From positions 310,001-374,000 of the forward strand of contig NZ_JAHXBF010000008.1 of the NCBI RefSeq assembly GCF_020103695.1: a stretch of 64,000 bases of DNA. The letters are read 5' to 3'. The notes under the pieces are model-generated. The model did not search any database, had not been told where the DNA came from, and saw only the letters and a program-made list of their open reading frames with translations. Shown here piece after piece: positions 1 to 8,920 of this stretch. This DNA comes from Hyalangium versicolor (GTDB lineage Bacteria; Myxococcota; Myxococcia; Myxococcales; Myxococcaceae). The position numbers were made by a program, and so were the translations under genes. Every line of letters begins with the position of its first letter. Within the stretch, counting starts at the first letter, position 1.

Positions 1-1217
1 AGCGAGGAGCCCACGTCAGCGGTGCCCCCCGTGTCCACCGTGGTGAGCTGGAAGGCGGTGCCGTCCCAGGCGGCATAGCGCAGGTCGCCCGAGTCCTTCT
101 GGTAGTACGCGATGTGGGGCCGCCCGCGCCCGTCCACCGCGATGGCGCACGCGGTGCCGGCGTTCGGGTTCGTGTCCACGTCCTGGAAGAACCACCGGTC
201 TCCCCGGCGGACGCCATGGGCCAGGCCTCCGTCCTCCCGGGTGAAGCACAGGTGCGCGTGACCGAAGGCGTCGGTCGCGAAGTCCGTCCCCGTGGGAGTG
301 TGCTCGAGGACCTTCTCGGACACCCAACCCGAGGGCGTGCGGCGCACGAAGTCCAGGCCAGGGTCGGAGCCCCGGGCATACAGCACCCACGGGGTGTTGC
401 CGGGGCCCATGGCCAGGGCCTGGAAGGAGCCGAAGGTATTGTACCAGCGGCGGATGGGTTCGAAGCTCCAGTGGCCCTGCGCATACGTGGCATGCATGAG
501 TCGGTGCTCGCCGATCTCGAAGTACGTCAGGTGCAGCGTCCCATCCGAGCCGGCCGCGATGGATGCGTTCACGCCTCCGAAGGTCCGCGGATCGACCTTC
601 TCCAACTGGAAGCGGCAGCAGCCTTCTTCACAGGCGTGGTAGCCGTCGGCGCACGTATAGGTGCAGGAGCCCTGCATGCACGCGGCGGTGGCATTGGTGG
701 GGGCGTAGCACTGCTGGCACGAGGGGCCGCACTGTGTGATCGACTCGGTGACGCAGGTGTCCCCGCAGCGGCTGTAGCTCCCGAGGCAGCTCGACTCGCA
801 GGTGGACAGGACGCAGGCCACCTCCGCGTTGTCCTCGGGCTCGCAGATGCAGGTGCTGCCTCCGTCCTCGGTGCCGCCGTCCTCCGCTGAGCCCGCATCC
901 CCCGGCCCCGCGTCCTCGGCGCCGCCATCCCCGGTGCTGCCCGCGTCTCCTGGCCCCGCATCCTCCACTCCGCCGTCCCCGGTGCCGCCCGCGTCCCCCG
1001 CGTCCCCCGCGTCCGTGCTGGTGCCTCCATCTGGAGGGCCGCCCGCGTCCCCACCGTCTCCCTTCGGGCCTGCATCCTGTCCGGCGTCACTGCCCCCGTC
1101 CCAGGCCGTGGGCGGGCCCGCGTCGCCATCGTGGGGCGTTGCGTTCGAGCAGTGGGTGACGCTCGCGCCCAGCAGGGCGAGGAGCAGAAGAAGGGGAAGG
1201 CTGCGGAAGGCTGTCAT
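1..1217 (-). CDS. Secreted Cys-rich lipoprotein with Asp-Ala-Gly-rich linker, C-terminus outside window
   Basis: The reading frame opens at an ATG at 1217 and stays open to the window edge, so about 405 residues are visible and the C-terminus is missing. Residues 1-23 form a signal peptide ending in a Cys (SVTHC), an imperfect lipobox. Residues about 28-118 are a low-complexity linker made of DAG and DGG units. Residues about 120-205 hold some 16 cysteines, including an ending of the form CADGYHACEEGCC. After this comes a region with spaced W/Y/H residues that resembles a secreted beta-propeller (for example HLTYFEIG and HIAYYQKD), an inference from appearance only. Such linker-bearing lipoproteins are common in myxobacterial cell surfaces. 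Exact function is not recognised. Confidence 0.8.
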   Translation of the reverse strand, partial: MTAFRSLPLLLLLALLGASVTHCSNATPHDGDAGPPTAWDGGSDAGQDAGPKGDGGDAGGPPDGGTSTDAGDAGDAGGTGDGGVEDAGPGDAGSTGDGGAEDAGPGDAGSAEDGGTEDGGSTCICEPEDNAEVACVLSTCESSCLGSYSRCGDTCVTESITQCGPSCQQCYAPTNATAACMQGSCTYTCADGYHACEEGCCRFQLEKVDPRTFGGVNASIAAGSDGTLHLTYFEIGEHRLMHATYAQGHWSFEPIRRWYNTFGSFQALAMGPGNTPWVLYARGSDPGLDFVRRTPSGWVSEKVLEHTPTGTDFATDAFGHAHLCFTREDGGLAHGVRRGDRWFFQDVDTNPNAGTACAIAVDGRGRPHIAYYQKDSGDLRYAAWDGTAFQLTTVDTGGTADVGSS

Positions 1218-1267
1218 GGCGAAGGTTGAAGCGGCAGGGCCTCGCGAGTCCTACGGACACGTCGCGT

Positions 1268-1432
1268 CTATTTGCACCTCAGGCAGGCGCTCGCGATGTT
1301 TCCATGCTTGCAGAAGAGCGCTTTCTCGGAGCTGGTGCGCTTGGCTGCAGTCTTCTTCGCCGCTGCCTTCTTGGTCGTCGCCTTCTTGCTGGCCGACTTC
1401 TTCTTCGCGGTTTGCTTCTTGGCTACGGCCAT
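1268..1432 (-). CDS. Small Lys/Ala-rich basic protein with Cys/His tail
   Basis: A 54-residue protein. Two thirds of it is Lys/Ala/Thr repeats (KKQTAKKKSASKKATTKK type) that look like a histone H1 or nucleoid-protein tail. The last 14 residues contain CKHG and CLRC, a C-x-H...C-x2-C arrangement that could bind zinc. The start at 1432 is chosen because GAGGAAGG precedes it at ribosome-binding distance; an in-frame upstream ATG at 1480 has weaker support. It lies 50 bp upstream of the truncated lipoprotein gene on the same strand. DNA or RNA binding is inferred from charge alone. Confidence 0.6.
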   Translation of the reverse strand: MAVAKKQTAKKKSASKKATTKKAAAKKTAAKRTSSEKALFCKHGNIASACLRCK

Positions 1433-1930
1433 GGCCTTCCTCGAGTCGTGAGCGGGTTGCAGCCTCAGTATTGCTGACATCGCTGGGACCGTCGAGCGAG
1501 GGGCCCGTCCGGATCAATGCGGTCGCCGCTTACCCGGATGGGTCCAACTCGAATCAGCCAGGCAAGTTCAACCCCTCTTGACCGCGAGTCTGCGACGCCT
1601 TCTCCGTCCAGGTCCGTGAGCGCCTGGGACCGTGCGCGCGGAAGCAGCACGCAACACTATTCGTGAGTGCGAACCCGTTCGCACTGGGCACCTGATTGTT
1701 TTTGGTCGAACGCCGGCCTCCGCCGAAAGGGCTCTACAACATTGTTGAGCGCTGCAACTGTTTACCAGCTCGGGCCTGAGACAGTCCGACGGCTTGTGCA
1801 AAAGACCAATCAGGCGCAATACGAAGAATCAGGATTGTCTGCGTACCCCGATCCAGTCTTTGTTCAATACAGACAAATCCCAACACTGCGCCAGCGTTAT
1901 CGAGCTGACTTCCTTGAAAGGGTCTGCTGT
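1433..1930. other. Intergenic region upstream of the metalloprotease
   Basis: About 500 bp without a convincing gene. Base composition becomes visibly more A/T-rich than the surroundings from about 1560 on. It contains a perfect 8-bp inverted repeat at 1666-1685 (AGTGCGAA, 4-nt loop, TTCGCACT) with a T-rich stretch about ten bases later, and an imperfect pair GGATTGTCTG (1832-1841) / CAGACAAATCC (1870-1880). These could be regulatory or termination structures for the gene that follows. No clear -35/-10 pair is seen. Confidence 0.4.
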
Positions 1931-3787
1931 ATGAATATTCCGTCGCTTTGCCGCCGTTTGTTCGTGGCGGCCGCCTTCACCGTCACCGGTTGTGCCCTCG
2001 AAAGCAGTAGTCCCGAGCCAGACGGCCTCACGGGCAGCACCTTCATGAGCTTCGAGGAGTTCGAGGCCACCGTCTATCAAGAACCCGCCACCGGCGTGTA
2101 TATCGTCAACGGCGATACAGCGCTTGAAGACCGCAAGCAGCTTGAGACGTTCTACGAGCACTCCGTGCGCAATGGGGCGCTCATCGTCAACCAGTGGAGT
2201 GGTGTTGACGATCGGTGGTCGGACACACAGAAGCAGAACTTGACCTATTGCGTCAGCATGAATTTTGGCGGCAATTACAACACAGTGGTGTCGGCCATGA
2301 AAGTGGCGGCACAAGCCTGGCAGCGTGCGGCCAACATCCAGTTTGTTTACCGAAGTGATCAGGATTTTTCCTGTACTGCGGCCAATGCCAACGTCGTATT
2401 CGACGTCAGCCCTACCAGCGCACAGCCCTATCTGGCTCGTGCCTTCTTCCCCAATTACAGCCGTGCAAACCGCAACATCCTGATTGACTCAAGTTCGTTC
2501 GGTTCGCTCGGCTCGTACACGCTGGCTGGCATCCTGCGGCACGAGCTTGGCCACACCCTCGGCTTCCGTCATGAGCACACGCGGCCAGAGGCGGGCGTGT
2601 GCTTCGAGGACAACAACTGGCGTGCGCTGACCCCCTACGACTCAGCTTCAGTCATGCATTACCCCCAGTGTCGTGGCACCAATATGGGGGATCTCGTCCT
2701 GACCCAACAGGACAAGGATGGTGCGGCAGCGCTCTATGGAGCCCCCGTCTCGCTTCCATTCGATCTCTACTACACGCACAGCACGAATGGCACCCACTAC
2801 ACTACCCAGCTCAACCCCAACGGTTCTCTTCAAAGCTGGGTCTGGGCTGGTGGGCATGGTCTGGGCAATGCGGGCTGGGGCGTTGGAGATCTGTTCGGCA
2901 CGGGCCGCGCTGTCTACTACACGCACAGCACCAACGGCCTCCACTACGCCACCCAGCTCAACTCCAACGGCACTCTCCAAAACTGGAGCTGGGCCGGTGG
3001 GCATGGCCTGGGCAGCGCAGGCTGGAGTCTCGTGGATCTATTCGGGACGGGGCGCGCCATCTATTACACGCACAGCACCGACGGCACCCACTACGCCACC
3101 CAGCTCAACTCCAACGGCACTCTCCAAAACTGGGGCTGGGCTGGTGGGCATGGCCTGGGTAACGCAGGCTGGAGCGTCGGGGATTTGTTTGGAACAGGGC
3201 ACCCCGTTTACTACACACACAGCACCGACGGCACCCACTACGCCACCCAGCTCAACGCAGACGGCTCTCTCCGAAACTGGATGTGGCAAGGGGGGCACGG
3301 CGTGGGCAACGCGGGTTGGACCCTCGTGGATCTGTTTGGGACGGGACGTGCTGTCTATTACACGCACAGTACCGACGGCACTCACTACGCCACCCAGCTC
3401 AACGCCGACGGCTCTCTCCAAAACTGGATGTGGCGAGGTGGCCATGGCCTGGGCGACGCGGGCTGGAGTGTTGGGGATCTATTTGGCACGGGCCGCGCCG
3501 TCTACTACACGCACAGCACCAACGGGATGCACTACGCTACCCAGCTCAACGCCAACGGTTCTCTCCAGAACTGGACCTGGGGTGGTGGCCATGGTTTGGG
3601 CAACGCAAGCTGGAGCCTCGGAGATCTGTTTGGGACGGGGCGCGCCATTTACTACACGCACGGCACTGACGGGACCCACTACGCCACCCAGTTCAACCCC
3701 AACGGTACTCTCCAGAACTGGACCTGGAGTGGCGGTCACGGCGTGGCTGACGGCGGATGGACGATGCTCAGGGCCTGGAGCAGGTAA
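1931..3787 (+). CDS. Metzincin-type zinc metalloprotease lipoprotein with C-terminal 49-residue repeats
   Basis: 618 residues from the ATG at 1931, chosen because it gives a proper lipoprotein signal (cleavage before Cys in VTGC, about residue 19). The catalytic zinc site is HELGHTLGFRHEH with H204, E205, H208 and H214, the HExxHxxGxxH signature of metzincins; the FRHEHTRPE continuation recalls astacins. A later SVMHYP matches the Met-turn region. From residue about 280 to the end are seven tandem repeats of 49 residues with motifs YYTHST, GTHYATQLN, GGHGLG and DLFGTGRA. It is probably an outer-membrane-anchored or secreted protease whose repeats bind a ligand. Codon use in the first 800 bp is less G/C-biased than in neighbours, a possible sign of transfer. 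Confidence 0.88.
   Translation: MNIPSLCRRLFVAAAFTVTGCALESSSPEPDGLTGSTFMSFEEFEATVYQEPATGVYIVNGDTALEDRKQLETFYEHSVRNGALIVNQWSGVDDRWSDTQKQNLTYCVSMNFGGNYNTVVSAMKVAAQAWQRAANIQFVYRSDQDFSCTAANANVVFDVSPTSAQPYLARAFFPNYSRANRNILIDSSSFGSLGSYTLAGILRHELGHTLGFRHEHTRPEAGVCFEDNNWRALTPYDSASVMHYPQCRGTNMGDLVLTQQDKDGAAALYGAPVSLPFDLYYTHSTNGTHYTTQLNPNGSLQSWVWAGGHGLGNAGWGVGDLFGTGRAVYYTHSTNGLHYATQLNSNGTLQNWSWAGGHGLGSAGWSLVDLFGTGRAIYYTHSTDGTHYATQLNSNGTLQNWGWAGGHGLGNAGWSVGDLFGTGHPVYYTHSTDGTHYATQLNADGSLRNWMWQGGHGVGNAGWTLVDLFGTGRAVYYTHSTDGTHYATQLNADGSLQNWMWRGGHGLGDAGWSVGDLFGTGRAVYYTHSTNGMHYATQLNANGSLQNWTWGGGHGLGNASWSLGDLFGTGRAIYYTHGTDGTHYATQFNPNGTLQNWTWSGGHGVADGGWTMLRAWSR
2768..3784 (+). repeat. Seven tandem 147-bp coding repeats
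   Basis: In-frame repeats start at 2768, 2915, 3062, 3209, 3356, 3503 and 3650, each 147 bp (49 codons), the last slightly shortened by the stop codon. They encode the C-terminal repeat domain of the metalloprotease. DNA identity between units is high, for example the shared core tactacacgcacagcac, so copy number could vary by recombination. Confidence 0.93.
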
Positions 3788-3830
3788 GAAGCCTCAACAC
3801 CACGCCGCATGACTGACCCGCTCAAAACCA

Positions 3831-3858
3831 GGCCCTTGCCGGTGCGCAGGCAAGGGCC
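3831..3858 (-). terminator. Hairpin between convergent genes
   Basis: Perfect 10-bp inverted repeat GGCCCTTGCC / GGCAAGGGCC with an 8-nt loop. On the minus strand it is followed by TGGTTTTGAG, a short T-run, which suits a terminator for the secreted protein gene at 3889-4362. On the plus strand it lies 43 bp after the protease stop codon and could serve both directions. Confidence 0.6.
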
Positions 3859-3888
3859 GGTGAGCACCTTCTCGCTCGAGGCGGAGCG

Positions 3889-4362
3889 CTATTCGGAGAC
3901 GAGGCTGAGGGCAATCTCCTGGACTTTCCGCTGGTCCTCCGCGCTGAGGGTGAGGACCGCCTCGTCGAGCGCGTCCACCGCCGCATCGAAGGCACTCTCG
4001 TCCTTCTCCATCGCCGCCGAGGCGTCGTAGATGGCGCCCTGAATCACCCGGGCCGTGGCCGTGCCCCCCAGCGCGCCCCCCACCCGCTCGGACATGGCGA
4101 TGGCCTTGTCCCAGCGCAGGATCTCCTTCAGCTGCTGCTTGGTGATGCCCATCACATTGTCGCCCCTGCACCGGGCGTTGCCCGAGAACCAGTTACAGGA
4201 GCAACTGCAGCTGTTTCCATCGGCGCTGCTCGCCTTGCAGCTCGAGCCGTTGTTGCAGCTGACGCTGCAGCTACACGCCGCCTCAGCGGACGTGGGCGCC
4301 AGGGCGCCGAGGAACAAGGTAATGGAGGGGATGACGGCAAGAGCCAGGTTTCGACCGTTCAA
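3889..4362 (-). CDS. Secreted 8-Cys hypothetical protein
   Basis: 157 residues with a TTG start and a clear signal peptide (hydrophobic core about 7-23, AEA/ACS cleavage region near 28). The mature N-terminus carries eight cysteines within about 35 residues (CSCSVSC ... CSCSC ... C), then an acidic helical C-terminal half with no cysteines (about residues 70-157). The cysteine block is probably disulfide-bonded or metal-binding. No family is recognised. A perfect hairpin follows the gene at 3831-3858. Confidence 0.7.
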   Translation of the reverse strand: MNGRNLALAVIPSITLFLGALAPTSAEAACSCSVSCNNGSSCKASSADGNSCSCSCNWFSGNARCRGDNVMGITKQQLKEILRWDKAIAMSERVGGALGGTATARVIQGAIYDASAAMEKDESAFDAAVDALDEAVLTLSAEDQRKVQEIALSLVSE

Positions 4363-4615
4363 GACGCACTCTCTGGATGAAGGGGGGGACCGCCATGCGC
4401 CGTTTCAGGCGATGGCGGCCCGCCGCCATTGCGATGCTCATGCCACGGGAAACGCTCCTCTCAAGTGCCTGCGGGAGCGTGAGGTCCTGTGACGCGAACC
4501 GCTACAAAGAGGGCCTGTTCCGTGACTTGAGGGGTTACATCTGGAAACGGTCCTCTCACCGCGCGAGGGGGGAAGGTGTCGGAGCTGGGGGTCATGGGGG
4601 GCTACCTGCGCGCGC

Positions 4616-7600
4616 TCACGGCAGCGCGCCCGCCGCCCCGGTGGACACGGGGCCCGTCCCGCGAATCGAGTCGATGTCGAACTGGATGCCCAGCCCCGAT
4701 ACCGGATCCAGCCGGAGATCCGTGATCGTCCCCGTCCAGTCCCCCAGGCTGGCCATGTCGAACGTGAGCGTCTGGTACGCCCCATTGCCCGTGTAGCTGG
4801 CGCTGGCCACCCGCGAGGCCGAGAAGCCGGGCTGTGTCCCCGTGGCGAAGAAGAGCTGCACGCCCGTGTTTTGCGAGGCCCTCATCCGTATCTGGATCTG
4901 CGGGACGCGGCTCGCGCTGAAGTTGTAGGTGCTGTTGACGAACTGCGCGTCTCCGTTGTTGGACGAGGTGCCGGTGAGCACCCCGCTGGCCACCGCCTGC
5001 CCGGTGATGTTGGTGAAGCCTGTCCAGCCCTCGAACCCACCGGCGGTGGCGAACTCGGCGCCGAGATCGGCCGCGTCGAACGGGTGCCGGTTCGCGCTGA
5101 TCTCCGCGGAGTCCGGCATCTGGTCTCCATCCGTATCGAGCACGGGCACCGCGAAGTTCGTGCTCCAGGAGATGGCGAACGCCTGGAACTTGGCCGTGGC
5201 GACCGCCTTGATGTGGAGATCCCCGCCAGGCTCCAGGTAGTAGCCCGAGGACGCGGCGCCGCGCAGGCTCGCGAGCGAGGAGTACGCCGGGAAGCTGCCC
5301 TGGCTCGACGCGAGCGTCACGCCTCCCAGCTTCCCGAAGTCCTTGAAGTGCGCCACGTAGCTGTCGCCCACGGAGGCGTCCTCCATGTTCATCGTCACGG
5401 ACTTCACGCTCGGCAGGGACTCGTACGTATAGGTGTACTCGAAGCCCTCGCTGACGATGACGGGGAGCTGGTGCCACTCGCGGTAGCCGTCATTGTCCAC
5501 ATAGAAGACGGTGACGGGCGCCGTGCCCGCCTTCTCGCGCCGGCAGGTGATGTGGGGCGTCTGCTCGAACGGCACGTTGTAGGTGAGCCGGGACAGGGCG
5601 AAGCGGTGATCGCTCCGGTACGCGCGAGTCCAGGCCGGCGGTGCGTACTCGTCCCCCACGCGCATGAACGGGTGGTTGGAGATGATGGAGGTGTTCGCCT
5701 TGCCGCTGATGCCGCCGGTGGTGTCCCGCAGCACGATGGACCAGTAGCGCGGGTGCCCGGGGTGGTTGGCGTGCGTGCCAGGGACGGGGCGGACGTCGAA
5801 GTCCTCGAGGCTCGTGCGCGGCGGGCTGGCCGGAGACACGAGGTTGTTGGTGAAGAAGTGATTGGGGTGCTTGGTGGCCGCGCCCGTGTTGATGAGGAAG
5901 TTGGCGTTGGCCGCGTCCCACCCCACGAAGTACGAGTTCCGCACCTGGCCCGCGCCGTCATACACGCGGTAGGCGTAGCGCGTGCCGCTGGCGAGGCTCT
6001 CGCCCGAGTTCGCCACGAACACGCTCTGATCCACGATGCTGTAGCTGGCCATCATGTCCGCCACCGTGTTCTCCACGAGCACGTTGTTGCGGAAGATGAG
6101 GTTGTCGGAAGGCCCCCCCGCGCCGATGCCCGTGTAGATGCCGAGCTCATTCGCGTACCACGTGCTGTTCTCGATGAGGTGCGTCGCGGTGTCGGACCAG
6201 CCCAGGTTCGGTTGGATGGAGTGGTTGGCGTCCAGGCCGTCGAAGATGTCGAACCCCGTCATGGTGCTGTGGGCGCTGTTGCCCTTGAACGAGATCATCG
6301 GCAGCGCGTTGGGGCGCAGGGACGAGAAGCGCGCGTCCGTCGCGGACAGCCCGAGCGGCTTGTCTGGGAGCGCGAACCAGAAGCCGGTGCCCTCGGTGCC
6401 GGCCGCCACGTTGTCCTCGAACGTATTCTGCGGGTTGGTGATCCAGTAGCTGGACGGGGAGCGGTTCTGCACCTGGTCGAACTGGTTGTCGGACGGAGTG
6501 ACTTCCTCGCCTGGGGCGGGGCGCCGCGTGAGCAGCGTCACGTTCTTCTTGATGACGTTGAAGCGCTCGCTGCCGTCCTCGAGGAACACGCCGTGGCCGA
6601 TGTGGTCATAGAAGAAGTTGTTCTCCACCAGCGTGCTCTCGGTGCCGTGGATGGTGATGGCGCGGTTGTAGGACTGGTGGATGCTCGAGTTCTTGAAGTA
6701 CTGGCCCGAGCCCACGCTGCCCAGCATGTGCCAGTGGAACGGGTAGCGCCCCAGGCGCGCCTTCTGGCCCATGTTGAAGAGCTCCACGCCGCTCACGTAC
6801 GCCACGGAGCTGTCCATGATCATGATGTGGCCGCCGAACCCGCCCGCGCTGGCGCTGGCCGCGTCCCCCTGCACGAGGATGTTGTGCGTGAGCAGGCCCA
6901 CTTGGGCGCGCAGGTCCGCCGTCCAGGTGCGAGAGCCATCCGTGTAGCTCTTCACCACGCCGGTGTGCGAGTAGGTGAGGGGGCTGGCCAGCGTGAGCGT
7001 GGTGCTCGAGGGCACGGAGGCGATGGTGCGCTGCTCGGCCTCGTTCCAGTTCTTGTGGCTCGAGACGATGACGAGGGTGTCCCCCGCTTGCCAGTCCACG
7101 GGCTCCTTGAGCACCACGGTGGAGCTGCCGGCGGCCACGTTCGCGCCGAGCTGCGTCCAGCTCACGCGCTCCTTGCCGTGCAGGTGGAGGGTGCCGGTGC
7201 CCATGGCGCCGATGAACTTGTTACCCATGCCCATGACGTCCGGGTCCGCCGTCGTGGCGTTGAGGGTGAAGGTGGCCGAGGCCGGGTACGGCGTCAGCTC
7301 CTGGCCCACCTCGAGCCGCGAGCCGCTGCCCATCACCATCACGTACTTCGTCGTCACGGAGAGGTTGCGGTTCTGCGCGCTGACCAGCTCACCGCTCACG
7401 GTGATGCTCCGGGGTGAGAGCGTCCCCTGGAGGCACACGGCGCTGCCGGCGGGCACGGTGGCGTCGTCTCCCGCACCGGGCGCCGCGCCACCCCAGACGG
7501 ACGGATCCTGCCAATCGTGGAGCAGCTCCATGCGCAGATCGTCCACCAGGCCCGTGTGGTCTCCTGCGGCCGTGTCCACGCCCTTCAGCGTCACCGTGGT

Positions 7601-8560
7601 GGAGCCCGCGTCCAGGTAGAGCGCGGTGGAGACCTGCTCCACGTACTGGGTGCTGCCCAGACGGAACTCGCCCACCTGGGTGGCGCCGACGGTGATGCGG
7701 ACATTCTTGGCCGGGGGCTGGGTGGGATCATTCCCGCGCAGGGCGGCCTTGAGGCGGAAGCGGTAGAAGCCGCCGCGGGGGATGGAGAGCGGCAGGGAGG
7801 CCGAGGCGTCGCCCTGGAGGAAGAGCACCTGAGCGCCCTCGGGCGCGGCGGGGTTCGAGATGGTGAATCCGCTGGCGTTGCGGCTGAGCCCGGCCCCGGC
7901 GGTGAAGCTCCACGGCCCGCCCGCCGGCGCGTAGGCGTAGCCCGGAGAGGTGGGGACGGCCGGGGACTCGAAGCCGCTGAGGCTCACATCCCTCAAGCGC
8001 GTGGCTCGGAGATCATCCACGAAGGCCGTGTTGTCTCCGCCCTGGGGGTTGAGCCCGCGCAGCTCCAGCGAGTGGACGCCCGAGGACAGCAGCACGGGGG
8101 CGGTGGTGACGCCTTGATAGGAGGCGCCCGCGGGGGTGACAGCAACGAGAGAGGCCCCGTCGATGCGCAGCTCCACGCGCTGGGTGCTCGCGAGGTTTCC
8201 GCGCTCCGCCGTGAGGAAGGAGAAGACGTAGTAGCCCGCGGTGAAGGTGAGGCTGCGCGAGGCTGAGCTCGCACCCTGGAGGAGGAGCACCTGGGCGCCC
8301 TCGGGAGCGTTCGGGTTTCCGGACGTGAACGCAGTGCCATTCCGGGAGAGGCCCGCGCCGCCGGTGAAGCTCCAGCCCGCGCCCGTGGGGGCATACTGGT
8401 AACCGGGTGAGGCTGGCAGGGCGGGCGCCTCGAACGTCCCATTGGGCACGGCGAAGGCCGTGGAGGAGGCCGAGGCCAGGCTGGCGGCGGAGGCGCTCCC
8501 CGCGAACATCACTACGCACAGGAATAGCGAGGATGTCAGGCTAAGCTTTAAATTCTTCAT
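4616..8560 (-). CDS. Large secreted G8-domain / beta-helix protein (CEMIP/TMEM2-like architecture)
   Basis: 1314 residues. A signal peptide covers residues 1-25. Two related N-terminal modules follow (about 37-185 and 193-343), each with an SPGYxYAP...WSFT...GAGLSRN core, probably carbohydrate-binding beta-sandwiches. A G8 domain comes at about 347-510 (WGGAAPGAGDD, KFIGAMGTGTLHLHGK, VSWTQL), then a right-handed parallel beta-helix region at about 550-850 with many N/H/G-rich repeats such as SIHQSYNRAITIHG and LVENNFFYDH. A calcium-type motif DTDGDQMPDSAE lies near 1140 and a last beta-sandwich at about 1160-1305. In animals the G8 plus beta-helix combination occurs in hyaluronan-degrading CEMIP and TMEM2, so a role in polysaccharide breakdown or adhesion is plausible but unproven. 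It stands alone, 168 bp downstream of the TadE-like operon. Confidence 0.85.
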   Translation of the reverse strand: MKNLKLSLTSSLFLCVVMFAGSASAASLASASSTAFAVPNGTFEAPALPASPGYQYAPTGAGWSFTGGAGLSRNGTAFTSGNPNAPEGAQVLLLQGASSASRSLTFTAGYYVFSFLTAERGNLASTQRVELRIDGASLVAVTPAGASYQGVTTAPVLLSSGVHSLELRGLNPQGGDNTAFVDDLRATRLRDVSLSGFESPAVPTSPGYAYAPAGGPWSFTAGAGLSRNASGFTISNPAAPEGAQVLFLQGDASASLPLSIPRGGFYRFRLKAALRGNDPTQPPAKNVRITVGATQVGEFRLGSTQYVEQVSTALYLDAGSTTVTLKGVDTAAGDHTGLVDDLRMELLHDWQDPSVWGGAAPGAGDDATVPAGSAVCLQGTLSPRSITVSGELVSAQNRNLSVTTKYVMVMGSGSRLEVGQELTPYPASATFTLNATTADPDVMGMGNKFIGAMGTGTLHLHGKERVSWTQLGANVAAGSSTVVLKEPVDWQAGDTLVIVSSHKNWNEAEQRTIASVPSSTTLTLASPLTYSHTGVVKSYTDGSRTWTADLRAQVGLLTHNILVQGDAASASAGGFGGHIMIMDSSVAYVSGVELFNMGQKARLGRYPFHWHMLGSVGSGQYFKNSSIHQSYNRAITIHGTESTLVENNFFYDHIGHGVFLEDGSERFNVIKKNVTLLTRRPAPGEEVTPSDNQFDQVQNRSPSSYWITNPQNTFEDNVAAGTEGTGFWFALPDKPLGLSATDARFSSLRPNALPMISFKGNSAHSTMTGFDIFDGLDANHSIQPNLGWSDTATHLIENSTWYANELGIYTGIGAGGPSDNLIFRNNVLVENTVADMMASYSIVDQSVFVANSGESLASGTRYAYRVYDGAGQVRNSYFVGWDAANANFLINTGAATKHPNHFFTNNLVSPASPPRTSLEDFDVRPVPGTHANHPGHPRYWSIVLRDTTGGISGKANTSIISNHPFMRVGDEYAPPAWTRAYRSDHRFALSRLTYNVPFEQTPHITCRREKAGTAPVTVFYVDNDGYREWHQLPVIVSEGFEYTYTYESLPSVKSVTMNMEDASVGDSYVAHFKDFGKLGGVTLASSQGSFPAYSSLASLRGAASSGYYLEPGGDLHIKAVATAKFQAFAISWSTNFAVPVLDTDGDQMPDSAEISANRHPFDAADLGAEFATAGGFEGWTGFTNITGQAVASGVLTGTSSNNGDAQFVNSTYNFSASRVPQIQIRMRASQNTGVQLFFATGTQPGFSASRVASASYTGNGAYQTLTFDMASLGDWTGTITDLRLDPVSGLGIQFDIDSIRGTGPVSTGAAGALP

Positions 8561-8728
8561 TCGCCAGGTTATGGCGTCACGGGGGCTCTTCCGTCAACCC
8601 TTGCCCAAACAAGACTGGCGTCATCAGCGAGAAGAACAGCTACGGGAACGACCCCCACCCGCCGAAGGACAAGCGGTAGCCCACGTCCCAGAGGCGCATC
8701 AGCCGGGGTGGGATGGGGGGCCCACCCG

Positions 8729-8920
8729 TCAGGGCAGAGGCGACTGGATGATGTAGTAGAGCGAGCTGAAGTAGCGGCTCAGCGCGTTGATCATCTGCAC
8801 CAGGAAGGGCCAGCTCAGCACGGTGAAGCCCAGGAACGCGGCGGTGATGGTGACGTACTCCACCATCGCCTGTCCTGAGCGCCGGACGCGCGGCCAGGGC
8901 TTTCGCAGCGCGAGGCTCAT
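8729..8920 (-). CDS. Flp/TadE-like prepilin, short membrane protein
   Basis: 63 residues: a basic N-terminus, then GQAMVEYVTITAAF leading into one hydrophobic helix. The GQ/A-x-V-E-Y arrangement matches the processing site of Flp and TadE-type prepilins, where cleavage follows the Gly and the Glu sits at position 4-5 of the mature protein. The ATG at 8920 shares one base with the stop of the upstream gene (TGATG), so translation is probably coupled; a GTG one codon earlier is possible. It is the last gene of the 13384-8729 operon. It could be the structural subunit or another minor pilin. Confidence 0.75.
   Translation of the reverse strand: MSLALRKPWPRVRRSGQAMVEYVTITAAFLGFTVLSWPFLVQMINALSRYFSSLYYIIQSPLP

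Noticed and set aside
2718-3812. Alternate plus-frame of 364 codons in the repeats
   Set aside because: Produced by the 147-bp periodicity, which keeps all frames free of stops; Thr/Pro/Ser-rich and without a start signal.
4871-7417. Long plus-strand open frame (over 800 codons) opposite the G8 protein
   Set aside because: Antisense to a protein with clear domains and signal peptide; its translation is Arg/Val/His-rich as expected from codon-third-position GC bias.
8561-8600. Possible promoter TTGACG-18-CATAAC just before the G8 gene
   Set aside because: Poor -10, 18-bp spacing, and transcription would start at the ATG itself; not strong enough to annotate.
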